The translations under genes and the position numbers were made by a program. A DNA stretch of 64,000 nt. Origin: Rhodotorula mucilaginosa. Its lineage: Eukaryota > Basidiomycota > Microbotryomycetes > Sporidiobolales > Sporidiobolaceae. The first letter of the stretch is position 1, and each line of letters opens with the position of its first letter. Below, piece by piece: positions 32,789 to 44,721 of this stretch. The notes under the pieces were generated by a model. That model saw only the letters and a list, made by a program, of their open reading frames with translations, was not told the origin of the DNA and made no database searches. The stretch lies in the NCBI GenBank assembly GCA_034406715.1, contig CP137872.1, positions 806,001-870,000 of the forward strand. The letters run 5' to 3'.

Positions 32789-35700
32789 TCAGTTTTCCTC
32801 CGAGTTGAGCGGCCAGTTGACGGCCAGGCGTGGGACCTGCAAAATGATCTCCATGTCAGCATCATCCAGCCAAATACAATGCCGAGTCGAGTGGTGTACT
32901 CACGATGTCAAAGGCGGAAGGAGCCTGCTCCTCCTCTTCCTGCAACCTCGCCACCCAGTCCGTCCATTCATCCAGCGCATCCTCGTAATCGCGCAGTCCT
33001 CGCACCGCGTACGGATGCAAGCGCCTATCGTAACCAGTCTCGACCGTCCGACGGAAGCGCTCCGGAATCGGCGGGACTTCGTCCATCCCGGTCGATTTGA
33101 GCAGATCGAGCGCGGCGGGAGGGAGGATGCTCGAGCGCTTCGAGAAGCGGACAGACACCCGCGGAGAGAGCGCGGATGCTCGATCTGCGCTCCGTGGCCG
33201 AGTCGGTGAAGACGCGTCCAAAGCAGGCGGCGGAGAAGTTGCTCCAGCCGCGGGTTCGCCCGGTGAGAGAAGGTTCGGGTCGACGTCGGCCCGCGAGACG
33301 ACCCCGTTCTCAAACTCGAAAGCGAAGAACGCCGATCCACGAGATCTGCGCTTCTCACGGTTGGAACTCGTAGACGCTGACGATCCTTGCCGAGTCAGAC
33401 CGGGTGAGGCGTTGCCGCTAGTCGAGCGTGATGGCGGAGGCTGCTCCCGCTGCGTAATGACGTCGCCAGTTTCGACCTTGGTCGGCAAGGGAGCTGTCGA
33501 CCACTCTTGAGCTGCGGTGGACGATCGAACCGGAGGTACTGCAATCGGCTTAGGCCGGTCTGCGCGTCCGGACTTTTTCGAACGGCCGCCCTTGAGCCAT
33601 GATACAACCTTGGAGACGGCGTTCTGGTCCGGCTTCGCATTCTCCGGCGACGCCTTCTCCTCTTGCAGCCGCTCAGTGTTGTTCGACTTGACGTCGACGT
33701 TTGGCACCCGAGGCGGCACCGTGGGCAGCTTGACCTCGGAGCCTGGGCCAGCTTCATCGCCAGTTTCGTACAGCGCCCAGGGCGCCTCCTTGACACCCCG
33801 GGTCGAGCAGATGGTCGATCGCTTTGGTCGGAAGAAGGCTTCATCGGTGGACAGGTTGTCGGCAGGTTCGAGCTGCTCGTGCCGTTTCCGAACGGCTTCT
33901 AGTCGGACGTTGAGCAAGTTGAAGATGCTGACGATACTCTGATCCGGCGTCGGCGGTGCGCTGGCGTCGCGGGCGATGGCACCCAAGCGAGAGACTCGCC
34001 AGACGAGCTGTGGCGACGAGAAGTCAGCCGGCCGTCCGCTTCGAGCCACCCGTTTAATTGCGATCCACTCACGAGGCGAATGAAGAAGCCGCGGCACCCG
34101 CTGTTCCAGTGCAAGAACAGCCGCTGGAACAACGCCTCGTCCAACAGAAGGCTCTCGCACAACTCCGTCCGGTCATGCGGCCGCAGCGTCAGGCTGTACA
34201 AGGAGACAAGACGGTCAGGGGTTGGACCAAGCAGTCGGATCAGGTCAAGACTCACATCTCGAAATGGGCATAGACAAAGGCGATCGTCCGCATGATTGTG
34301 ACCGTGTTGTCTGCTTCTGACAGTATCCGTCGGACAAAGTCGAAGATGAAGCCGATGTCGAGGAGATCGAGAGACCGCTCGTCCGGACGGGCAGCGCTAT
34401 CATCGTCCTCGACCGAATCGCCCATGGGCGCGACGGGGTACGCGAGAGTGTAGATGAGGCCTTCGATGAGATCGAGCAGGAGGAAGACGCCACGCTGGTC
34501 CCACATCGAGGTCCGCTTGACGGTCGCGCGGATCCAAACTTGAAGCATGGTGCCGAACAGGTACCGCCGGGCGGCAGCGTCCGGGGCCGCCTCCATCGCA
34601 CCATTGTTGCCTGCTCGCGGACCGCCGACGACGTCAAGCATAGTGGTCGTCACGCGACGCTGTGCCAACTCGAGCACCTTGGGCTTCTGGCCGAAAGCGA
34701 GATTCGCCGAGTCGTTCGTGTTGAAGTTGCCGCTCGAGTGACCGATCGACGTGACCGAACGCAGGTTGCGGTGAACCAGGGCATCGCTCTTGTCCAACAG
34801 CGATGCGGCGACAAAGAGGAATCCCGGGGCGGTAATGACGTGGGCCGCAGGTAGGCAAGCCTCCCCGGCGGTCGCGCCTCGCAGCTCAAACGGCACGAGC
34901 AGTGACGACAATTGGCGGAAGTAGGCGCGGTAGAAGGAGAAGGGAAGATCAGAGTCGGAGGCGGTCCAGCGAATGAGCCTGTATGACGCATTCGTCAAGG
35001 GCTGCTCTGCAGTTTGCTCTTTAGCGGGAAATCAGACTGACCAGTTCCCGCTCATCTGGAGATGGACATCCCCGTCGTGCACCAGTATCTGACTGTCCTC
35101 GGATTGCCGGGTCTGCGGAGTCGAAACTTGCGCGGCGTAGTCGCGGAAGTTGGTCAAGCACAAAGGCAACAGATGCGGCGGGTAGCAGTCGCGGTCCACC
35201 GCGGGAAGTGCACTGCGAGGTTCGAGGTCAGGCTCAATACGGCTCTTGTTCTGACAAAGAAGGACTGACTTCTCGTTCGCGCCGGCTTCTTGCAGAACGC
35301 GTCGCAGTGTGAGGCGCTTGACGGGCGGAAGGGCGCGGATGAGCTTCAAAGCGACCCCGTCGATACGGAAGAAGGCGAGGGCGAGGATGCGACCGGAGAA
35401 AACGAGCGTGTTCGCGTAGACAGCTGCAAGAGCGATTTATAGAGTCAGTCGATGACAAATTCCCGAGGAGCGGTTTCGTTCTCGGCCTACCTTTGTCGTT
35501 GAGTTTTTCGATAGCAAAGTCGAGAATGTGAACAACGGCCGAGCGGAACCTCTTCTGATCCGCCTCGTCATCACCGAGGGAGGCGATGGAGAGGTTGTGG
35601 CTGCGATGGAAAGCGGACGAAGGTCAAGTGCTGATACGCAATGACGGGAAAAGCGTTGAAGGATCACCTTTCCAGGATCGTGGCGACTGCCTCGAGCAAT

Positions 35701-38700
35701 GCTCCACGATGGGCCGGCTGGGTACGCTTGAGCTCCGAGGTTATGAGCTCGACCCTGCGGTGCAGAGGAAGGTCAGGATTGCGCCATGATGAGAACCTGA
35801 TCCTGCGACTCACCAGCTGAAGAGCACGTCTCGTTGCCGCTTCGCGAGGCGTTTGCTGAGGTTGGTTCGGCCCTGCTGTTCCTCACTACGCAAGAACGGC
35901 AGCAGGACAGTCGAGATGATCGCCCCGCGGTCTGGTCGACCTTCGTGTAGCAGGTGCTCATAACTGCACGGGAACAGACCGTCAGTTGCGCTTCGAGCTG
36001 AGGACGAGCGAATGCAGCAGCGCACCTCCCGATAGCCTCCTCCAACGACATCCACGCGCTGTTCATGCTCGTCTGCGGAACGCCCTGAACGGTCTGAGAC
36101 CCGAGTCGGGGCTGACGCCAAATTGGTTCGGCGGGAGGAGGCGTCGGCTGCCGCCGTGGCGCAGCTGGCTGAGGCCGATCGACTACGACTGGATCAATGG
36201 GCGCAACAGCGTGGGTGGACGGCGGAACCGAGTCTTTGGACAGGAGGGGCTGGTCGTCGCCAGGCGTCTCCCCCGTCGGCAGGTCGCTGGAAGTATGAAC
36301 TTGAGTAGCTACAACGACGGTCGTTTCGCCGCTTGCGTGGTCGATAGAGCCATCTGACTCGGAGGTAGTTTGCGCTGGCGAGGTCGGGACCTCGGGAACG
36401 TTGGCAGCACGGAGGGCGGCAGGTTCGGGTCGACTCGAATTCTCGACTTCGACTGTCTTGGCAACGGGCGGTGGCGCGGTGGCCCTTGGCGGTTCCCTGC
36501 TCGGCGAAATGATCTGCGGAAAGTCGGAAGCTATTAGAGCAGAGAGGGGTGATCGGATTGGACCCTTGACGTACAAGAAGATCGTCGTCGCCAATTGACC
36601 CGCGAGGTTTGCGTTCGGTGAGAACGTCAAAGCTGCGGCGGCTCTCGGGCCCTCTGAAGTGTCGCGTCTGACCCGATTGCTCGCTTCCGCCTCTGCGACC
36701 ACTGGTGAGCAAGTCCTCGCTCCTTCGACCGGCGGGCAAGCTCATCCCCAGAAGCGTTCTAGGCGCGTCTGACTTCTCGGACTGCCCCGAGACGCTCCGT
36801 TTGCTGTCGCTGCCGCCGCTGCCAAAGCCGAGCAAGCTCGAGAAGGAGCCTCTACGGCGACCAAGGCGTGGGCGAGGAGTCGAGTCTTCGGCCGAGTGGT
36901 CCTTCAGCGGAGCGGACCAAGACTGAGCGGGACCCTCCGGAGTCGGTCTTGTCGCCGCACCTCGCGTAATCTTCTCGACGAGCCGACGCCCGAAGGGCAA
37001 AGTCGCTGACGGCGCGCGCTGATGCCGCGAGTCGGTCTTTTCGGGGTAGATGTCGGATTTGCCGCGAGAAGAGAGTCGATAAAAGTCGAGGGACGGGCGG
37101 CTGTGCAGATCGGAGCTGTCGGTCTCGGAAGTATGCAGAGACGAAACCGAACCGGACGCGTTCCGCGAAGGCTGTCGCGAACTCGTCGCCGAAATGACCT
37201 GGAACGCAGCGCCTGGACCGCGCTTTCGCGGGTTGTCTGGGCTGGCGTCCAGGTTGTAAGATCGCTGGCGGGCGACAACAGGGCCGAGAATCGGCTCAGG
37301 CGCATGCCGGTTCGGTTGCGGCAGTGAGCCAAACTCGCGCTCCGAAGTCGTGTGACTTGAGTATGGTCCAGTTTCTCGCGACCCCTCCTCTTGCGGCGTA
37401 TAACGGCGATGTGCCGCGCCGTCCGTCGAGTCCGGTGGTCCGTGCGTGTCGTCCACAGAGTGATTGGTGGAACGGAAAGAGAGCAGGCTCGCCAGGCTTT
37501 TTCTCCGTTTCCGCTTCGGTCGGTCCGGGCTGGCGTCCGAGCCCGAGAACAGGGGACTTGTTTTGACCTGCTCGTCGGCGATGGCGCTGGCGTTTGAGGT
37601 CCTTCGCGTCTCGAAAGAGCCTGCTTCGTCGGTGGCCGGAGCGCCGGCGACGGCGAGAACAGAACGAGGGGAAGAAGGATCTCCGGAGGACGTCGCGAGG
37701 GGCGTCCTGGCTAGCGTCTCCGCGGGCACATGTGGCGTGGACGAGCTGCGCGTCGGCGTGGACGGTTCCGGCTCTTTGGTTCGAGATGGACCGCGTTCAG
37801 GCGCGTGGATCGGCTCGGCGACGTCTTCCGCGATGCTCCCCCGTTCGATGTCTTCAGACTTGAGTGGTGGCGGAGCTGTAGGTGTCACGGATCGGTGCTT
37901 CGGCGTCGCGTCTCCTCCGAGCTGCAGGTAGTCGGACAACCCAAACATCGTTTCGGCGCTGCTGAAAGTGGAGCCAAAGTCAAAGTCGAGCTTGAGTAGC
38001 GGTGAGGCAGGTCCAGCAGCTTGTTGTTGTTGTTGATGGGGATGGGAAGCGGATTCGACAGACGGCCGGAAGGACGAGACGGTCGAAGCTGGAGAGGTGA
38101 CGGAGACACTGCTGCTGCCGCTGACCGGACCGATCGAATCGAGAGACCCGCTCTTCGACGACGAGAACGCAGTTCCAGACGTTGCGATGGAATAGTTTGG
38201 TCGCGCATGGTGTCCGGTTGCGGCCGGTCCTTTGTGGCCCGCACCGTGTAGCCAACTTGCAGCGTCCGGCGTCTTAGGGCGCGGTCGATCGAGCACACTC
38301 GGCTTCGGTAGGACCGGATCGGGATCCCTGATGCTCTTTTCGTCGTCCGCAACAGTCTGTCTTGATGCCGAATCGCCGTCCAGGCTGGGTGAAAGCAAAG
38401 GGGACGACGGCTCCCGATTCCTCGATTCGGTCCGCACGACGTCGTTCGTCACAGGCGCGGAGACGGGCGACTCGGACATATGTACGCTCTCTTCGGTAGG
38501 TGCGGCGGACCGTGGCGTCCTTGGACGCGGCCGATCCAGTACGCTGGTCCGAGGCTTGGACGGGAAGATAGGAGTCGGCGTGGTCGTTCGGCCGTCGGAT
38601 TGTCGAGAAACCGAGTCGCGAGGACTCGTGGCAGTCTTCGCAGACGACGGAGACGAGTCGAGTCGCTGGAACACCTCGGGCGTCTTTGGTCGAGGCCGAT

Positions 38701-39697
38701 CGAGGACGGAGGTCTTGCTGGCGGACGAAGGTGGACCAGGAAAGATGGGCGCGGCAGCGAATGCGGGCAGGACTGCCGGAGCGGAAGGTCGCGGAGCCAG
38801 TAGACGAGAAGAGGTACCGTTCTGCGGGGCGAACACGGAAGACGACGAGGGTTCTGGAGTTTTGGGTCGCGGGCGATCCATCACCGAGTACTGGGAAGGA
38901 CTCTCTCGTGACCTCGGCGACGGCGAAGCTGACCTTTCTCGCACTCGAGACTGCTGTTGATGGTACGAATTTGGCGATGTGTGGCCGTCGTTGCTGCCGA
39001 TATAGGAATGCGGGTGCAGCGAATCGGTTGGCGATGCCGAGATCGGGGTCGAAGGGAGACTAGGCCGACTTGTCGGGCTGGCAGATAGGACTGGCGAAGG
39101 TACTCGCGCCACCGCTGTATCTATCATACGCAGCGAGGTAGGGGTCGAGCTGAGATGGCCTGGTCCCCCTGTCGAAGAACGAGGCGCTCGCGGTCGGGAA
39201 CTCGTGCGCACCGCCAGCCTCTCGCTCGTTGCCCCTTGAGCAACAGCCGTCGAATCGTTCGCACGGGAGTCGAATTTCTGCGAAGGCCCAAGATCCGCAA
39301 CGGGGACCGGAAGCGGTAAGGTCTGTGACCGACTCTGCGCGTCGCGGGGTCGAGTTCGGGTGTCGCCATTGACGAGAGCAGCACCTCGTTCCGACGACTG
39401 TGACGGCTCGGGCATCTGCGGCAGATGTCTTGCGCTGCGACCGTTTGTGGTGGCGTGCTGCGGGGGCGACTGCGCGGGTCGTCGAGGTCCAGACATGGCG
39501 AACGCTTGCGGCGGTCCCGGGAAGATCATCTTTGGCTTCGGCAGACCCTTGTCAGGTCGCAGTTCCTTCGGCGGCAGTGCTGGCGGTACATCGGGATCGT
39601 CTGCGCCTGCCGTGGTGGTCTTCCGAGCTGACGGCTCGAACGCAGGCACAGGTGGGGCCAGAGCAGGCAATCCGGACCTCGTCGCTTCCGTCATCAC
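32789..39697 (-). CDS. Very large DUF1765-like fungal protein with N-terminal disordered region
   Basis: The first coding block (39697 to about 36575) is one uninterrupted, disordered stretch of about 1,040 residues, rich in Pro, Ser, Arg and Thr, with four copies of a DRPRPKTP-type motif. An intron joins GSIGDDDLL to IISPSREPPRAT. Later exons carry SMNSAWMSLEEAIGRCAAAF, YEHLLHEGRPDRGAI and a folded helical region. That region includes WIRATVKRTSMWDQRGVFLL, ILSEADNTVTIMRTIAFVYA, HFE, FQRLFLHWNSGCRGFFIRLV and VWRVSRLGAIARDAS. These resemble the DUF1765 (UPF0592) core as I remember it. A further disordered tail ends FDI-VPRLAVNWPLNSEEN after a last intron. The total is roughly 1,900 residues. 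Function is unknown. It could be two genes, but the joined reading frames and lack of an internal promoter-like gap favour one. Confidence 0.6.
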
Positions 39698-41021
39698 CTG
39701 GACGAGTTGATTCCGTTACTGCAATCGAGGGCGAGACCTGTTCTCCATGACATGGGATCAGCGTAGTCCCTCTCGGGCAGTGTATGCCTCGTCGATCATG
39801 GAAATGTGCAAGGCGTACCGAAGAGTTGCCGAGTGGACCGTCCAGACGTCCCCTTAACGCTGGGTCGAGGCGAGGGCGCTTTCCTTCCCAGCTCCTGATC
39901 TTGTACGCGCCGTTTCCGACCTGCGGAGACTGCTACGTCGAGCCGCCAAGTACCACTGCCTGCTGGTCGTCTGAGGGGATCGTCCGCGGTGACGTGAAGT
40001 TGTCTTGCTCCTCGAGCCCACGTACGGCGCAGCCGAATCGCCTTGCCGAGTATGGAGCTGCTATCCGCGGTACTCGTCTGCTCGCTCAGTTCGCAGAGCT
40101 AGGGAGCTGAGCGCGTGTTGCGGGGTTCGCCGTGTCGGAGCCTTCCGCTCGAGTCCTTGAAGCGCCGAGTATCCTCAGGCGAGCAATGCGCCGGGCTAGT
40201 ACACAGCACCAGTCTGCCCAGAGACAGAGCGAGTCTCCTCCGCGTATAGTACGCTGTAGGGAGCGGACAGACGCGTCCACCTCTCGAAGTGATCTCTTCG
40301 GCTTGCTCGTGTCTCGATCCAATCTCACTCCGTGTAGGCTGCGTGCACCAGAGCTAACGACGCTTCACATAATAGCGCGCCTCAAACATGCAAAGAAATT
40401 ATTCGGCAGCGACCAGAAAATGCTTCGTCCGGGCAAAAATGCTTTCTGAGCTCCCTACAGTAGCCTGGCAGCCTGCAACGTCTACCGGCGCAAGGTCAGA
40501 AACGGCTACTAGAACCTTCAAGTCCTCGAGCATCGCTACTGTGCCGTGCATAATTTGATCCTTCCGTAGTGAGCCTGCAGAGGCGAATGTTGAACTCTCG
40601 AGTGTGGAATCTTTGCCACACAGCCGTTTGTTCTCTTGCGAGCATAGCAGGTCGGGACGCCCGACCTGCTCCCCCGTGCGAGCTATCGATGTGTGAACTG
40701 ACGTGCATTGTATTGCCACCGAGTGCCCGACCAGCGCAAGGTCGAAAGGAAGCTGGCTAGCATGAATGGTCGCCATTGCCCGACCACCTCTTCCCTGAAG
40801 CCGCTCGGAAGTAGATGCCACGGGTCTGTGAAGATGGTACGAATGACAGTATGATCTCCTCTGAAGGAGGCAAAGCTAGGCGAGGAGGGCATAGCTGTAA
40901 CATTGCCAAGTGAGCAAGGGGAAATCAAAGTCGGTCTTCCGTCGTCCGATCGTCCGGTCGCTGCTGAAACGCGCTTGTTTCTGCAAGGTAAAAGAGGCAT
41001 CATGGAACTGTAAGCAGTGCT
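39698..41021. other. Intergenic region, possibly with unrecognised exons
   Basis: It includes the DUF1765 promoter. Open frames on the - strand at about 40400-40820 and 40690-41000 could be distal exons or 3' UTR of the membrane-protein gene to the right, but they have no recognisable domain. Nothing else is supported. Confidence 0.35.
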
Positions 41022-43507
41022 TCACGCCCGCTCCGAAATCGACCAGCGAGTCATTCGTACGGAAGCAAGAACCGGCACTTGACTCCGCTTTGACCTTCTC
41101 AGCCGCGAGTCGCCTCCGTTTACAGCTTGCGATGTTGCCGACGTCGACGCAAGTACCTCCAGATGGCTTTCCTGCATGGAGGGGGCATGATCAGCTACCC
41201 TTTCTGCGAGGGGTACAGCCGCGACGCGCACAGAAGATCGCAGGCCGGACGGACGGCGAGCGCAAGCGCAAGCGACGAAGCAAAAGTTGGCAACTCTTCC
41301 TGCATCGCGCAGAAGTACGCTTTAGGCTCGAATGATTGAAAACGGTGAAGCGCGTACACGTACCGTCTCGTGCAGTAGCGAAGACTCGGCGTGGTGGAGA
41401 GTTCGTAAGCGGTCCAGAGGAGGGTGAGCCTGCCACAATCAGGATGTAATTCCTAAGCACAGCCCTCGGGTATACCGGTAAGGGGAAACACTGACCACGT
41501 GCAGTAGATCACGCCGGAAAAGATTGCGGGAACGAGAGCTCTGGTCCACAACAGCCCTCCGCGCGAGTAATCGAATACACGCCTTAGTCTGCGCGCAACT
41601 TGTGTCAGCGAAGAGCGAAGACAACTTGACTCGTGAGCGAATCTCACTGGATGTGCAAATGGTGCGAATAGAAGCTGCGGGGAGTTGTGCTATCAGTTCG
41701 CCTGGAGAAGAAAAGAAACGGTGAGGACCAGGACTGCTCACTTTGCCCAACAGATTAAGCCCACAATGAAGGACGCGATGATGCCGGCAGTCTGTGCCGC
41801 AGCTAGTAGCACTGTACCGCTCGGATCTGGACAATCCGCCTGACCAAGTCGGTACGCGTTGCCAAAACTGCCGCGCACGAGCACTGCCGATCCGTTTTGC
41901 ATCACTGTGTGCGCAGCTTCTCCGGTAGATTTGAACTCACAGAACTCACAATATGTAGCTAGCCAAGCGGCAAAGAGGGTTGCGTTCGCGTTGATCATAC
42001 CGTAACGCCGCCAAGCGATTCGCTGTCTCGACCGCTCCGAGTAAGTCGTCCCAGTTGAGCCAATCGAGCCTCCGCGCCCCTTATGAGATTCTCGGTGACT
42101 TCTAACGCTTTTATCGGGCATAGCAGTGTCGTCCGAAAGGCAGGAGGAAGAGCGCGGACGGCCGGGGCGGATCACGATGGGTCGGATGGACGGGCTCGGT
42201 AGCTGGATCGGATCCAGAAGTGCTGAATCCTGATGATGCACCGAGCCTGACTGCTGATCGTTGTATCTCCGAGAGCGAGCAGAAGGTGAAGGGTCCGGCG
42301 GTGTCGTGAAAAGCGGTTCGCCCGCTGCGAGTAGGGAAGCCGGAGTGGCGCGCGAAAGGGGCCCCAGACCGGACTGGCGAGGCTACGGGCCGCAGTGTCA
42401 GTCGTGGGAGCGTTATGGGCGGGGCGATAACGTCGCGACGCACCCTGAGTCCGAGAGGAGAATTTTTGGCATCCGTTCCTTCCTCGAGGGGCCACTCTCG
42501 CGGCATACCTTCTTGCGTGGGCAGGAGCGCGGGCGTACTCTCGATACTGCTCGAGCCATGAGTCGGTTCCCAAACACGAGTCGAAGCAAGAGGTCTTCGT
42601 TCTGCGCTGTCTTCCTTCGCGCGTCGTTGTTGCGAGCGGAACCGGCGGACATGAGCGTAATCTCCATCGCGCGAGGGCGAGAACGGCCCGAGGGAACGCT
42701 CGACGTGCGTTCGACTTTCTGACATTGCGGCAGAGGCGCGTCTCTCCCCGTTGCGCTGGCGCCTGGAGATGCGGCGGTTCAGTCAAGGAGATTGCAAAGC
42801 GGGCAAGGAAGACTGGCGGAGCGGACTTACCCGATATCTGACCCGTATCGTTTCAGTCGTTTACCAGGCTCATGCGACCCGCCGTGGTTGTAGTGAGGCG
42901 CAGTCACCGCCGAGGCTGCGAGCGGGCAGAGGAATCCCAAAGCAGCGACGAGCGCGTAGTAAGCGTGGACTGCCAGCACAAAATTGTCAGCAAGGGTAGT
43001 TAGTCGAAGTTGAGCAGGGGATCGAGCCCAACATCTCGACAGGGGTGTGCCGCCGAACCCGTGCAGTAGGATCGCGACCAGGTAGGCGACCGCTTGTACG
43101 CAAGCGGTGAGCTGCAACATCCCTTCTTTCCTCGTCAGTCAAGTCTCTCTAAATCGGCTTCGGTGGACTCACAAATTTGAAAGGAGACTCGGCGCCATCT
43201 AGGACGGTCACAGCAGTTGAGAAAAAGACCGTCGCTGCATTTCTTGAGGTCAATTTTCCGCCGCCAACGTCTGACAAAGAGGACTCTCACCGCTCAAGCC
43301 GACTCGAGAGCCGAGAGATGCGAGTCTGCCCAACTCGTGTGCGAGGTCAGAAAAATGCTGTGTTGAGAGACGAAACGAGCTCCGGCTGACGGGACGCACG
43401 TGTTTCCGCAGATACCGCAACACACTCCTCTGTGAACCATTTTCGCCATTAGCCAGCGCTCCAACCTTCCCCTTTGTGTCAAAGCTCACTCTTGAGTCAC
43501 ACACCAA
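41022..43507 (-). CDS. Unrecognised multi-pass membrane protein with long disordered loop
   Basis: I do not recognise the family. Exons joined by good splice signals give an N-terminus starting MVCDSRVSF, then hydrophobic segments ATVFFSTAVTVLDG, LTACVQAVAYLVAILLHGFG and HAYYALVAALGFLCPLAASA. A basic, disordered cytoplasmic-like loop of about 200 residues follows. It contains RRASAAMSESRTHVERS and SARSRRYNDQQSGSVHHQ. Further hydrophobic segments are YGMINANATLFAAWLATY, VLLAAAQTAGIIASFIVGLI and WTRALVPAIFSGVIYCTW. A basic tail ends near 41022. Example introns on the - strand run GTAAGTCC...CTCCAG (about 42835-42764) and GTGCGTCG...CGCCAG (about 42454-42388). The topology (three TMs, big loop, three or more TMs) resembles receptors or transporters split by a regulatory loop, but this is only inference. 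Both ends are approximate. Confidence 0.5.
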
Positions 43508-44721
43508 ATCTACAGTGTGCGGCGACGAAGCGTCAGTCTTTGATTGCGCTTAACAGGCAACAGGAGAGAACGACCGCTTACTTGAGCCCCTTGAAGCGTC
43601 GGAGGTTGCGCCGGACATGTCGACACGAAGTATGCGAGACCCATGGGTGCTGGATCAGCCCGGTAGAGGAGTAAGAGCAAGGCAGTTTTGGCTCCAAGCC
43701 CTCCATCTCCAGAAAGCAGTCGGCTGGAGGGGCAGGAAAGTGACTTTGTGCCCCGGAGCAGCCGCGCACGTTCGGCCCTTCAAAAGGTTCAAAGCCAGCT
43801 TGGAGGCTGTGTCAGTCCGTCCAGATCAAGCACGTGGTGTGGGGCGCTCGAGCCTCCTCTGCGCCGGACAGCCTGCTGCTTGTTTTGGGGAGCTCATGGC
43901 GCAACGTGCAGCTACGTCTGAGCAGAAGCCGCGAGGTTCGGTAGAGCGCGCACTAATCACCGAGCGTGTCCAGCATGAACCTCCCCCAGCAGGCGAGCTG
44001 GCGTCTCGTGGTCGGAGCTGCGTCATCGATGCGATCTCTCGGAAGAGGAAGAGCGAGGGTCCCGGAGTAGCTCTGGTTCGGGCTGGAAGCGCAGTAGCGA
44101 GTGAGTGCAGAAAGCTGAAGTCTCTCTACAGCCTGCGTGCCTCGAAAGCATCTTGATGTGGCTGACAGAGAGCCAAAAGAGTCGAAATTCCGCTCTGTCG
44201 CGGTTTTGCTCTCGCTTGTCAGCCCATCTGTACAAGGGCGCTGTGCGCTGGTTATAAGCACTGTGATCTACTCCTGCTTTAGCTTGCTTCAGCCTTCACG
44301 CCTTGCCCAGCTCCGCCAAGAGCTCGCTCGCTTCTTTCTCGCTCCATCACCACCGTCTGATTCTGGCGGAGAGCTGGACCTCGTCAGCACCCCGAGCTCG
44401 AGCCGAGCGTCGCCATACACCGACGTAAGTCTATTAGCGAGCTCGTGCAGCCGCGTCAAGGCCCCGCGTGTCGGCGAACGATGTTCACTTCGTGTCCTCC
44501 TTGCGACAAAGTTGACTGACCAACCTCTGTCCCTCTGCGCGTCCAGCGAAGCGTATAGACTGCATACAGGCCGAGCTTCAAGCCTGCCAGAGTCTTTTCA
44601 GCGCCTCACGCGGCTGTCGCCTCGTCTCGGCCAGCTTTTTATCTCCACAGCACCTTGCGACATCTCTCGACTCAGGTTCGCTTCGGCGGGCTCGCGCGCG
44701 ACCGAGCATCGACAGCACATC
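43508..44721. other. Divergent promoter region
   Basis: It separates the membrane-protein gene (-) from the unknown gene starting at 44722 (+). An open frame runs in phase into the latter from 44137, but it lacks domain support. A pyrimidine-rich block lies at 44270-44345. No RNA gene or repeat was recognised. Confidence 0.4.

Noticed and set aside
38000-38960. + strand long open frames opposite the DUF1765 gene
   Set aside because: They mirror the repetitive, codon-biased coding sequence of the opposite strand and contain Gly/Arg-rich nonsense; antisense shadows.
43617-44156. + strand open frame of about 180 codons
   Set aside because: No domain, and it lies in the divergent promoter region; composition looks like random GC-rich sequence.
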